A DNA stretch of 64,000 nucleotides from JAXLWB01 sp046328715. GTDB lineage: Bacteria; Chloroflexota; Anaerolineae; Caldilineales; Caldilineaceae. The notes beneath the pieces were generated by a model. The model did no database searches and had not been told where the DNA came from. It worked only from the letters and a program-made list of their open reading frames with translations. The position numbers and the translations under genes were made by a program. Shown here piece after piece: positions 25,821 to 34,617 of this stretch. The stretch lies in the NCBI GenBank assembly GCA_046328715.1, contig JAXLWB010000029.1:1-64000 (forward strand), read 5' to 3'. The stretch's first letter is position 1. Every line of letters begins with the position of its first letter.

Positions 25821-26582
25821 ATGTTATCCACCCTGGAAAAGAAGCAGCGTTTGCGAGGTGTCAATCTCTTTGCCGAAACGCCGGATGACATCCTAGAAGA
25901 GGTGGCGCGCTTGTTAGAAGAGGTGGTCTGCCCAGCCGGAACCACACTCTTTGAGCAAGGCGACTTTGGCGATGCCATGTACATCATCCTGGAGGGGCGA
26001 GTGCGCGTCCACAGCGGCGGGCGCACGCTGACCGTGCTGGAACAGGGTAGCGTTTTTGGCGAGATGGCCGCTCTCGATCCGGAACCACGCAGCGCTTCGG
26101 TTACGGCATTGGAGAATCTACGGCTGCTGCGATTGGAGCGTGTCCCCTTTACAAAGCTGATCACCAGTCGGCCAGAGATTACCACGGGTGTAATCCATAT
26201 TCTTTGCCAAACATTGCGCGCCCGTACCGGTGCAATGGTGGAGGATTACCAGTATTTGCAGCAGGTAGCGCAGTTGACGGCGGCAGCCAGCGAGGTGGAG
26301 GCTGGCATCTATCAACCCGAGGCGATTGAGAATGTAACACAGCGTAGTGACGCTTTGGGCCAACTGGCGCGTGTCTTTCAAAGGATGATCCGTGAGGTCT
26401 ACACGCGTGAGCAGCGGTTACAGCAGCAGGTACAAGAGTTGCGCATCAAGGTGGACAAAGCCCGCCAAGCGCAGCAAGTCGACAAGATTACCGGCACCGA
26501 TTATTTTCAACAGTTGCGCAACAAGGCCGGTAAATTGCGCAATCAACTGCAAGGCACAGATGCGGAAGATAACCAAACGTAA
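25821..26582 (+). CDS. cyclic-nucleotide-binding protein with coiled-coil tail
   Basis: A 253-residue soluble protein. Residues about 12-130 are a Crp-like cNMP-binding domain: FEQGDFGDAMYIILEGRVRV and the phosphate-binding cassette FGEMAALDPEPRSASV, with the Arg that contacts the cyclic phosphate. The C-terminal half has no HTH; it is a long charged helix (QRLQQQVQELRIKVDKARQA), probably a coiled coil. It is thus a sensor/adaptor, not a Crp-type regulator. The domain closely resembles the C-terminal domain of the transporter fusion at 34614-37997. It follows the permease gene and is likely in its operon. Confidence 0.85.
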   Translation: MLSTLEKKQRLRGVNLFAETPDDILEEVARLLEEVVCPAGTTLFEQGDFGDAMYIILEGRVRVHSGGRTLTVLEQGSVFGEMAALDPEPRSASVTALENLRLLRLERVPFTKLITSRPEITTGVIHILCQTLRARTGAMVEDYQYLQQVAQLTAAASEVEAGIYQPEAIENVTQRSDALGQLARVFQRMIREVYTREQRLQQQVQELRIKVDKARQAQQVDKITGTDYFQQLRNKAGKLRNQLQGTDAEDNQT

Positions 26583-26742
26583 AGCTAATGCCGTAAAGCA
26601 GTAACTTTCCCGATGAGAAGTGTTGTGGGTAGCGCTGGTAAGCCTTTTGTCTCTTTACTATTGCGCCGATCATATCTATGATTTATACAATAGATCGACC
26701 CAGTTTGACCATGGATAAAATTGTAAAGCTAGGATCCTGTTT

Positions 26743-27105
26743 ATGCACCAAGCGACCGATCTGTTGGTTTGGGGGATCATCGTTCATCTAGTTGCCGATT
26801 GGCTGTTGCAAACCGAGTGGATGGCCACCTTTAAGATGAACCTGCGCCATCCAGCCGCCTGGGTGCACAGTGGGATTCATACGGTCGGGTTTTGCTTTAT
26901 CTTTATCTGGCCGCTTGCTGTCCTGATTGGGTTTACCCATCTGCTGATTGATACTCGAAAGCCGTTGCTCTGGTGGATGAAGGTAATTAAACAGATGCCT
27001 GCAGATGTCCATTTCCCCATTGTTGAAGTTGCTCTGGACCAGGTGATGCACGTTACCGTGGTAGCCGGAGCTGCACTCTGTTCTGTCTGGCTCGGACTTT
27101 CGTAA
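26743..27105 (+). CDS. DUF3307 membrane protein
   Basis: A 120-residue membrane protein with about three hydrophobic segments and the DUF3307 hallmark HLVADWLLQTEWMA near the N-terminus, followed by a conserved H and FTHLLIDTRKP. Function is unknown; in other bacteria related proteins occur next to SatD-type transcriptional proteins. The ribosome site (AGGAT) is weak. It lies alone between spacers. Confidence 0.8.
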   Translation: MHQATDLLVWGIIVHLVADWLLQTEWMATFKMNLRHPAAWVHSGIHTVGFCFIFIWPLAVLIGFTHLLIDTRKPLLWWMKVIKQMPADVHFPIVEVALDQVMHVTVVAGAALCSVWLGLS

Positions 27106-27432
27106 TAGCGTTCTCCTTGACGTGTCTATAACCGAGAAGTTTCATCCATGCCGATTCACGTTCGGCCAAACGTGTCCAGTCAGAATCATTTGTGTGCTAT
27201 GATCAGGAACCTGTAATTGAGTTTGATGAGCCCAAGATGCAAAATGCATGACGCAGAAGAGCGCTTATAAAATTTGAACAACAAAATGGTAAAGCGTAGG
27301 TGCGTGCTTTTAGCCGCACAATGGTTGCATAGACCGACAATCCGCAGCTAAAAGCAGCGGCTAAGATACCCGAAGATAATTATCAATTGTCGAGATGCAA
27401 CTGGTAGCTATTATGTTTGCCGAGGAAAAAGT
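27106..27432. repeat. intergenic region with TGCTTTTAGC inverted repeat
   Basis: About 330 bases ahead of the giant secreted protein gene. TGCTTTTAGC (27305-27314) pairs with GCTAAAAGCA (27347-27356), flanked by GCCGC/GCGGC words; GTAGGTGCG at 27298-27306 matches the arm of the hairpin at 2829. No gene is seen. The promoter of the next gene should be here, but none is obvious. Confidence 0.5.
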
Positions 27433-30400
27433 ATGAGCTATTTAACTTGTCAGCCAACCAAGCCCCTCTATCTAAGAAGGCTGATTGTAAGCATACTATG
27501 GATGGCTTTCGTCGCTCTCTATTGGAGCCAACATGCCTACGCTGCCAATTTTGCTGTGGCCTGCAACGATGTGGCTGGTCTTATCAGTGCGATCAACAGT
27601 GCCAACAGTAATGGACAAGCGGACATCATCACGCTGGAGGCCAACTGCACCTATACGTTAAGCGCAGTTAATAATAGTATAGATGGCAGCAATGGGTTAC
27701 CCAACATCAGCAGTGAACTCACTATTATTGGCAATGGGGCGATTATTGGACGTTCAGGCGGTGCACCGGCCTTTCGCATTCTGCATCTTTCTGCGACCGG
27801 TAACTTAACCTTGGATGGCGTGACGATCCAGGGTGGTCAAACGGTTGCTTCGGGATGGCCGAATGAAACCGGGGCGGGCATCTTCAATAATCGTGGTAGC
27901 TTAACCCTCCGTAACAGTCACGTCACGCTCAATAACTCCTTTGGCAGTGGTTCGGGAATCTACAATTATTCGGGAACGCTCCTACTCTCGCGCAGCACAC
28001 TTTCGCAAAATACGAGCGGTGGTGATGGCGGCGGTTTGCATAATGATGGCAATGCGGCTCCGGCAGTGGCAACCATCGAGAACAGTACCCTTGCTGGCAA
28101 CAGCGCGACTGGCGGTGGCGGCGCGATCATGACTACGCTGAATGGTTCAACTGCGACCTTGAACATCTACAACAGCGCATTGGTGAACAACAATGGCTCC
28201 AGTGGTACTGGCATCTATATCATCGGCGCGCCGCCCAACAATAGCGTCAACGTCTACAACTCCATCCTAAGCAATCTAGGTATAGAGTGCTCCAATGGCA
28301 CCTTTGTGGCCAGCGGTGTCAACCTGATCGACGATGCCTCCTGTGGTCCAGTCGCCAATCCAGTTACCAATCTCGACACGAATTTGGTGAGCCAAGGCAA
28401 CTCGACGCCGATGTATGCACTATTGACTGGCAGCAATGCCATTGATACGGGTAACAACGGGGATGTTGGCGGTGCCACAACCGATCAACGTTCATCCCCG
28501 CGTATCATCAATGGCACCGTCGATATTGGCCCCTATGAGTTCGATCAAAGCCAGAGTGCCCCGATCTTTACTGTGAAAACAACCGACGATGTCAACGACG
28601 GCATCTGTGGTGCGGTACATTGCTCTTTGCGCGAAGCGATCCTTGCCGTGAACAACGAGCCACCCAGCAGCACGAGTGAAATTCACTTTGCCATTACTGG
28701 TGCAGGTCCACACACGATTCAACCCACTTCAGCTCTGCCGCTGATCAATAATGCTGTGGTTATTGATGGCTCGACGCAACCGGGCAGCAACTGTTCTACT
28801 TGGCCGCCTACCTTGCAGATTGAAATGAACGGTGCCAATGCAGGAGCAGTGACAACAGGTCTAGTGCTGTTTGGGACTGGCAATACCGTGCGTGGTCTAG
28901 TCATCAACCAATTTGGTAACGATGGTATCTTTTTGTTTGGTGGCAACAATACCATTCAATGCAACTTCATTGGTACTGACGTCACAGGCACCCTCAACCG
29001 CAGCAACGGACAAAGCGGTATATTTGACAATGGCACTTCCAATAACACGATCGGCGGCTCACTTCCAGGTCAGGGAAACCTCATTTCGAGCCATCCTACC
29101 GAACCGCTGCGCTTGGCCAGTACAAGCAACAGCATTGTGCAGGGCAACATCATTGGCTTGGATGTCAATGGCGACACATCACTAGGCTTTAGCGCAAGTG
29201 GAATTTTATTGACAGGCAGCAATAATACTCTGGGTGGTACAACCCCAGCAGAGCGCAACATTATCGCAGGGGCAAGTACAGGTATTCTGGTTGCCGTCGG
29301 CAGTGGCAATACGATTCAAGGTAACTATATCGGGACCGATGGTACAGGAACTGCCAGCCGTGGCAATTTTCTGGGTATCTGGGTTGAGAATGCTGTCAAT
29401 ACGACGATTGAGGATAACCTCATCTCTGGCAACTTTCAGGCGGGGGTGCAGTTGAGCAATAATTCCTCGAACACCCAGATTCTTGGCAACCGGATCGGCG
29501 TTCAGTCCGATGGTATTTCACCGTTGGGTAACAGCCAACAGGGCATACACATCATCAATGCGAGCAACTCCACAATAGGCGGCACTAATACAGGCAATGC
29601 AATCGCCTATAACGGCGGTAACGGCGTTCAGATCGACGGCGGGACAGGTAATGCCGTGTTGGGCAACTCCATCTTCGCCAATTATGGTTTGGGGATCGAC
29701 CTGGGAAACAATGGGATCGATGCCAACGACATTGGTGATCCAGACGGCGGCCCGAACAATGGACAAAATTACCCTGTACTCTTCAATGGGATTAGCGGAA
29801 GCGGCACCGTGGTTCAGGCTGGAATGGGTGGCCTACCATCGACTGCCTATACGGTAGAGTTTTTCACCAGCACGAGCTGCGAAACCAATGGCTTTGGCGA
29901 AGGACAAACGTTTCTTGGCAGTGCGATTATGACAACCGATGCTAACGGGGTAGCGATTCTCAATACGACCTTCCCCGTGGCAACGCCGGCAGGCCGTTTT
30001 CTCACCGCCACGGCAACCGATCCAGCAGGCAACAGTTCCGAATTTGCCTATTGTATGCCTGTGCAGCCAGACAATACCATCTGGCCGAATGCCTTGTCGC
30101 TCATCCTGAGTGGCCCGCCTGAAGCGAGGATCGCCAATGCAAGTCAGTTTCTTACCCGTCGGGGCGAAGTGCGTTGGTATAAGGTCCCTGTGCAACCCAA
30201 TAGCACTGTGCTGGTCGATCTATCCAATCTACCTGCGGATTACGATGTAGCTCTCTTCAAGGATATCGGTAGCGCCTACAGCAGCCTGACCAGCAATCAA
30301 GACCTGGCCCGCCTCAATGCTGAGTTGGCACCGTCGGCTTTCTCAAACCCGTTTGCAGTCAGCAATCCCTTCGCAGTGAGCAACCCGTTTGCAGTCTCAA

Positions 30401-33400
30401 ATCCGTTTGCCGTTTCCAATCCCTTTGCGGTGAGTAACCCATTTGCCGTCTCCAATCCTTTCGCCGTCAGCAACCCGTTTGCCGTGAGTAACCCCTTTGC
30501 AGTCAGTAACCCGTTTGCGGTGAGCAATCCCTTTGCCGTCTCTAATCCCTTTGCCGTTAGCAACCCGGACGCCTACTCTTCTGCTCAATTGCAAACCTTG
30601 ATTGCCTTCTCTGCTCAAGAAGGAACTGCCACTGAGAATGTGGCAATCAATACCTGGACCAACACTGGCGATTATTATATTCGTGTCAGTGGTCGTAATG
30701 GTGCCTTCGCTAGCCAGACTGCCTTTCAACTCAATGTGACGTTGCTTGGCGGGGCGTGTGGTTCATTCGTACCTGCCACATTGCCTCCACCTGGCACCAC
30801 GGCAAGCTCTGGCAATTACCGTACGATTGTCCTGCACGATGTAAGCCACATGGAAGGCACTGCCCAGGAACGAGCCGATCTCTTGACTCGCCTGCAAACT
30901 CTGACAGGACGGAGTGAAGTGCAGGGTGTGTTAGTCGACCTGAACCTGGATAATCGTATTACGACCGCCCGCAATCAGGCCGTGGCAAACTCTGGTTGTC
31001 CCTATGCGACCAATCTGTGGGCCTACGAGGTGCGAGAACTCATTCAACGCTACTGGACCCTCAATCCGAATCTGGCCTATGTGGTGTTGGTCGGCAATGA
31101 TGGGATCATTCCTTTCTTCCGCTATCCCGATCCAGCACCGGTTTCGCCTGAATCTGACTTCGAACCGCCTGTGCTGGACGACACCATCTCGGAAGCCAAC
31201 TTGCGCCTAAAATATCTACTCAGCCAGGATGCCTACGGCTCACGGGTCGAGATTTCGCTGCAAAGTCATACATTGCCTATTCCCGAATTGGCAGTTGGAC
31301 GATTAGTGGAAACCGCAGCCGAAGCCAGAACGGTGGTGGATGCCTATTTGCGTACGACTGGTGGCGTTGCCCCTGCACCTACCTCGGCGCTCGTCACCAG
31401 TTATGGCTTTCTGGAAGATGGATCGCGCGCGGTACTGCAGGAATTGCAGTTAGGATTGCCTAGCAATGCCACGGTCCATTCCTTGATCGACCCCTTCTAT
31501 CGTCCCCCGACCGATCCAAATTCATGGACCGCAGATCAACTTCGTCCCCTCTTGCTCACCCAGCGGCATGACTTAATCTTCTTGGCTGGTCACTTCAATC
31601 CGAGCCGCTTACTTGCTGCTGATTACAGTTCGACCTTGAGCGCTGCCGAAGTGGCGGCTTCCAGTGCCAACCTAACCAACGCCGTGATCTACAGCAGTGG
31701 TTGTCACGCTGGTTATAACTTGGTCAATGACCACGCCGTGCCAGGCGTCACCGATGCTCCGCCAGATTGGGCGCAGGCTTTTGCGCGTAAAGGCGCGCTG
31801 CTGATTGCGGGCACTGGCTATCAATATGGCGATGCTGATTACCAGGAGTACTCAGAACGGCTCTATCTATCCTTTACGCAACAGTTGCGCATCGGGAGCG
31901 GGCCGGTGTCGGTAGGTAAGGCATTGGTGGCAGCTAAGCGTGATTACATGGCCGACACAGGTGTTGAGATCGATGGCATCTTTGAAAAGACAATCCTGGT
32001 TTCGGCGCTTTTTGGTTTGCCCATGTTGAGCGTCGATCTGCCTAATCGGATGGCTGCACCCAGCCTGCCGCCCGTGGTGCCAGGTACGCCTGCTGTGGTT
32101 GGAGATGGGCCAGGTAGCGCGCTTGGTTTGCGTACTGCCGATGTGAGCCTGATACCTCAACTCTTGAAAGTAACCAACGTTTTGACCGATGGGGTCACCA
32201 ATCAGCCAGTGCAGACCATCTACTATCGAGGCAGCGACGGGCAAGTGGCACGTCCCGGCTTCCCGATTCAGCCGTTGGAAATTGCCAACGTGACCAATAA
32301 CAGTGCTGGTATTGTGCGCGGTGTTGGCTTTCGTGCTGGGACGTTTGTGGATGAGAACGATATCCAACCGCATACCAGCGTTCCTGCGACCGAATTGGCC
32401 GGGAGTCATCCGCTCTTCTACTCGGTCAACTTCTTTCCCGAAGTGCCTTGGCAACTTAACTATTACGACTATCTGGGCGATCCAACCAATGGTACCATCC
32501 GCCTGATGTTGACGCCGACGCAGTATAAGTCGAATGCGGTTGGCTCTGCGACAGGCATGTTGCGTCGTTTTAGCTCGATGAACTTCCGGCTCTTCTACAG
32601 TCAGGATAAGAGCGCCGCTGCGCTGGCGGCACCGCCCACGATTGCCCATGTTGCAAGCACAAGCAATGGTAACAACATCCAGTTTGCCGTGGAGGTCAAC
32701 CGGAGCAGCGAACTTGCCGATGTACAGGAAGTGTGGGTTACCTATATTACAGGCAACAGTACAACCTGGCAGTCGCTCGATCTCGTTCGCAATGCGACCA
32801 ACCCGATACTTTGGGAAGGTACGCTAAGCAATGGTACAGCGACTGGCCTGCGCTTTATAGTGCAAGCGGCCAGTGGCACTGGATTGGTCACGCTCGATAC
32901 CAATCAAGGCGAATATTACTCAGTGGGTATCGATCCAGGCGCGCCGACTCCAGCACCGATCGGAGGACAGCCTCCTGCACGGAGTAGTAGCCTCAGCCTT
33001 TTGTTAGCGCCTGCTTCGGGGGTTTTTGCCAATCAGACGACTTTCAGCGCACGACTCACCAGCGACGGCGCCCCTTTGGTCGGGCAGATTGTGAGCTTTG
33101 GCTTGGGTTCGCAAAATTTGCAGGTGACCACTAATGGAGACGGACAGGCGACCGTTACCTTGCTGCTCAGCGATCGACCGGGTAGTTATACTGCACAGGC
33201 TTCCTTTGCTGGCTCTGCCGAATATGAGGCAGCCACAACTAGTGCACCCTTTGTCATTAATAAACAAGAAACCAATCTAGTGCTAAATCCAGCCTCGCTG
33301 ACATTTTACCAGGGTGCAATCACCGTAATCACTGCCACCTTGAGCGATACTGCCAACCGTGGCTTGCGCGAACGTACTGTTCTTTTTGTGATTCGCAACG

Positions 33401-34617
33401 CCAATACCACTGTCTATAGCAAGGCGATCGTTAGTGACTTTCAGGGGCGTGCGAGAATGGATCTCGGCGCGGCTCAATTGCTTCCTGGAAATTACACATT
33501 GACTGCCTACTTTGGCGGAGCATCGCCTGTGGTTGGGCTCACCTTAAATGATGATTATTACCAAGCCTCAACTGCCACTGGCACGATCATGGTCAATGCG
33601 CCGCCTTCACCCGACACTCAGATTACAGGCCAACCAAGCAATCCCAGCACCAGTGCCAGTGCAATCTTCACCTTTACCGGCAGCGGCGGCAGCGGCCTGT
33701 TGCACTTTGAATGTCAGCTTGATGGCAGTGCCACTGCTGCTTGTAGCAGCCCAAAAAGTTACACCAATCTTGCTAACGGCAACCATACCTTTACCGTGCG
33801 CGCTATCGATGTACTCAATCAGGTTGATCCAACGCCTGCCAGCTACACTTGGACGGTCCAGACCCTTCCTGGCGTATTAATCGGCAGTTGTGGTAGTTAC
33901 AATGTCTATCGTACCCTGCAGAATCAATTGGTTGCACCGGGCTGGAGCGGGGCGATCAAAGTCGGTGGCAGCGGCAAAGATACAATGAACGGTAGCAGCG
34001 GTCCGGACTTGATGCTTGGCTTGGGTGGCAATGACACATTGTCGGGACAGGGAGGAGATGATCTCCTGTGCGGCGGCGAAGGTAACGATCTGCTTCAGGG
34101 CTATGCGGGCAATGATACTTTGGATGGTGGTGTAGGCGCAGATGTGCTCAACGGCGGGGCTGGCGACTTTGACCAATTGTTGGGCGGCGATGGCAATGAC
34201 ACCCTACTCGATGGGGATGGAGTGAGTGTCGCCCGGGGTGGAGCAGGCAACGATCTCTTTACCTTGGTGCAGCGTAAAGGCTGGCGTGATCAAAATGGCC
34301 AAGCCCGCCTCACCGGTGTTGCGGCTGGTTATGGTAATGACACAGTTGGCATCGCTATCCTCGATACTGTGCAGTTCTATGTCGATATAACGGGCGATGA
34401 GCGAGACGTTCCACCCTCGCCACTGGAAGGCAAACAGGATCAACTGGCACTGGCTGGGCGGATCATGTCCACCTCGCAAATTATTAAATTTGAGCAACGG
34501 CTCGTTACCCATGCCGATGACGAGATCCCAACTATCGGTGACGAGGATGGCGCAGAGTTCCTACCCGTAGAGGAAACACAAACCTCAAAAGTCTATTTGC
34601 CTGTCGTGACAAGATGA
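27433..34617 (+). CDS. giant secreted gingipain-like (C25) protein with CSLREA, beta-helix and RTX regions
   Basis: A 2394-residue exported protein. A signal peptide ends near HAYA (residue 36). Residues about 40-370 form a parallel beta-helix; a CSLREA motif lies at about 390-400; a second NosD-like beta-helix runs to about 810. A beta-sandwich precedes twelve exact SNPFAV units (971-1042). Residues about 1115-1530 look like a caspase-fold C25 peptidase, with the His-Cys dyad at His1387 (AGHFNP) and Cys1424 (SSGCHAGYN). Ig-like domains follow, then GGNDTL-type calcium-binding RTX repeats (about 2180-2290) and a tail ending YLPVVTR. The ATGA overlap couples it to the transporter fusion. Confidence 0.85.
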   Translation: MSYLTCQPTKPLYLRRLIVSILWMAFVALYWSQHAYAANFAVACNDVAGLISAINSANSNGQADIITLEANCTYTLSAVNNSIDGSNGLPNISSELTIIGNGAIIGRSGGAPAFRILHLSATGNLTLDGVTIQGGQTVASGWPNETGAGIFNNRGSLTLRNSHVTLNNSFGSGSGIYNYSGTLLLSRSTLSQNTSGGDGGGLHNDGNAAPAVATIENSTLAGNSATGGGGAIMTTLNGSTATLNIYNSALVNNNGSSGTGIYIIGAPPNNSVNVYNSILSNLGIECSNGTFVASGVNLIDDASCGPVANPVTNLDTNLVSQGNSTPMYALLTGSNAIDTGNNGDVGGATTDQRSSPRIINGTVDIGPYEFDQSQSAPIFTVKTTDDVNDGICGAVHCSLREAILAVNNEPPSSTSEIHFAITGAGPHTIQPTSALPLINNAVVIDGSTQPGSNCSTWPPTLQIEMNGANAGAVTTGLVLFGTGNTVRGLVINQFGNDGIFLFGGNNTIQCNFIGTDVTGTLNRSNGQSGIFDNGTSNNTIGGSLPGQGNLISSHPTEPLRLASTSNSIVQGNIIGLDVNGDTSLGFSASGILLTGSNNTLGGTTPAERNIIAGASTGILVAVGSGNTIQGNYIGTDGTGTASRGNFLGIWVENAVNTTIEDNLISGNFQAGVQLSNNSSNTQILGNRIGVQSDGISPLGNSQQGIHIINASNSTIGGTNTGNAIAYNGGNGVQIDGGTGNAVLGNSIFANYGLGIDLGNNGIDANDIGDPDGGPNNGQNYPVLFNGISGSGTVVQAGMGGLPSTAYTVEFFTSTSCETNGFGEGQTFLGSAIMTTDANGVAILNTTFPVATPAGRFLTATATDPAGNSSEFAYCMPVQPDNTIWPNALSLILSGPPEARIANASQFLTRRGEVRWYKVPVQPNSTVLVDLSNLPADYDVALFKDIGSAYSSLTSNQDLARLNAELAPSAFSNPFAVSNPFAVSNPFAVSNPFAVSNPFAVSNPFAVSNPFAVSNPFAVSNPFAVSNPFAVSNPFAVSNPFAVSNPDAYSSAQLQTLIAFSAQEGTATENVAINTWTNTGDYYIRVSGRNGAFASQTAFQLNVTLLGGACGSFVPATLPPPGTTASSGNYRTIVLHDVSHMEGTAQERADLLTRLQTLTGRSEVQGVLVDLNLDNRITTARNQAVANSGCPYATNLWAYEVRELIQRYWTLNPNLAYVVLVGNDGIIPFFRYPDPAPVSPESDFEPPVLDDTISEANLRLKYLLSQDAYGSRVEISLQSHTLPIPELAVGRLVETAAEARTVVDAYLRTTGGVAPAPTSALVTSYGFLEDGSRAVLQELQLGLPSNATVHSLIDPFYRPPTDPNSWTADQLRPLLLTQRHDLIFLAGHFNPSRLLAADYSSTLSAAEVAASSANLTNAVIYSSGCHAGYNLVNDHAVPGVTDAPPDWAQAFARKGALLIAGTGYQYGDADYQEYSERLYLSFTQQLRIGSGPVSVGKALVAAKRDYMADTGVEIDGIFEKTILVSALFGLPMLSVDLPNRMAAPSLPPVVPGTPAVVGDGPGSALGLRTADVSLIPQLLKVTNVLTDGVTNQPVQTIYYRGSDGQVARPGFPIQPLEIANVTNNSAGIVRGVGFRAGTFVDENDIQPHTSVPATELAGSHPLFYSVNFFPEVPWQLNYYDYLGDPTNGTIRLMLTPTQYKSNAVGSATGMLRRFSSMNFRLFYSQDKSAAALAAPPTIAHVASTSNGNNIQFAVEVNRSSELADVQEVWVTYITGNSTTWQSLDLVRNATNPILWEGTLSNGTATGLRFIVQAASGTGLVTLDTNQGEYYSVGIDPGAPTPAPIGGQPPARSSSLSLLLAPASGVFANQTTFSARLTSDGAPLVGQIVSFGLGSQNLQVTTNGDGQATVTLLLSDRPGSYTAQASFAGSAEYEAATTSAPFVINKQETNLVLNPASLTFYQGAITVITATLSDTANRGLRERTVLFVIRNANTTVYSKAIVSDFQGRARMDLGAAQLLPGNYTLTAYFGGASPVVGLTLNDDYYQASTATGTIMVNAPPSPDTQITGQPSNPSTSASAIFTFTGSGGSGLLHFECQLDGSATAACSSPKSYTNLANGNHTFTVRAIDVLNQVDPTPASYTWTVQTLPGVLIGSCGSYNVYRTLQNQLVAPGWSGAIKVGGSGKDTMNGSSGPDLMLGLGGNDTLSGQGGDDLLCGGEGNDLLQGYAGNDTLDGGVGADVLNGGAGDFDQLLGGDGNDTLLDGDGVSVARGGAGNDLFTLVQRKGWRDQNGQARLTGVAAGYGNDTVGIAILDTVQFYVDITGDERDVPPSPLEGKQDQLALAGRIMSTSQIIKFEQRLVTHADDEIPTIGDEDGAEFLPVEETQTSKVYLPVVTR
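30343..30558 (+). repeat. 12 x 18-bp coding repeat (SNPFAV)
   Basis: Twelve consecutive 18-bp units encode an unbroken SNPFAV array inside the giant protein. At DNA level the units differ at nearly every synonymous site (AAC/AAT, CCG/CCC/CCA/CCT, TTT/TTC, GCA/GCC/GCG, GTC/GTG/GTT, and AGC/AGT/TCA/TCC/TCT), yet the peptide never changes. A thirteenth unit begins SNP and then diverges (SNPDAY). The array bridges a beta-sandwich and the protease domain. Confidence 0.95.

Noticed and set aside
30343..30558. Possible CRISPR or other spaced repeat array
   Set aside because: Units are contiguous, coding, in frame and vary only at synonymous sites; there are no spacers and no cas genes.
31867..32649. 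260-codon minus-strand frame within the giant secreted protein gene
   Set aside because: It lies inside the C25-like and following domains of a well-supported gene and shows no known features.
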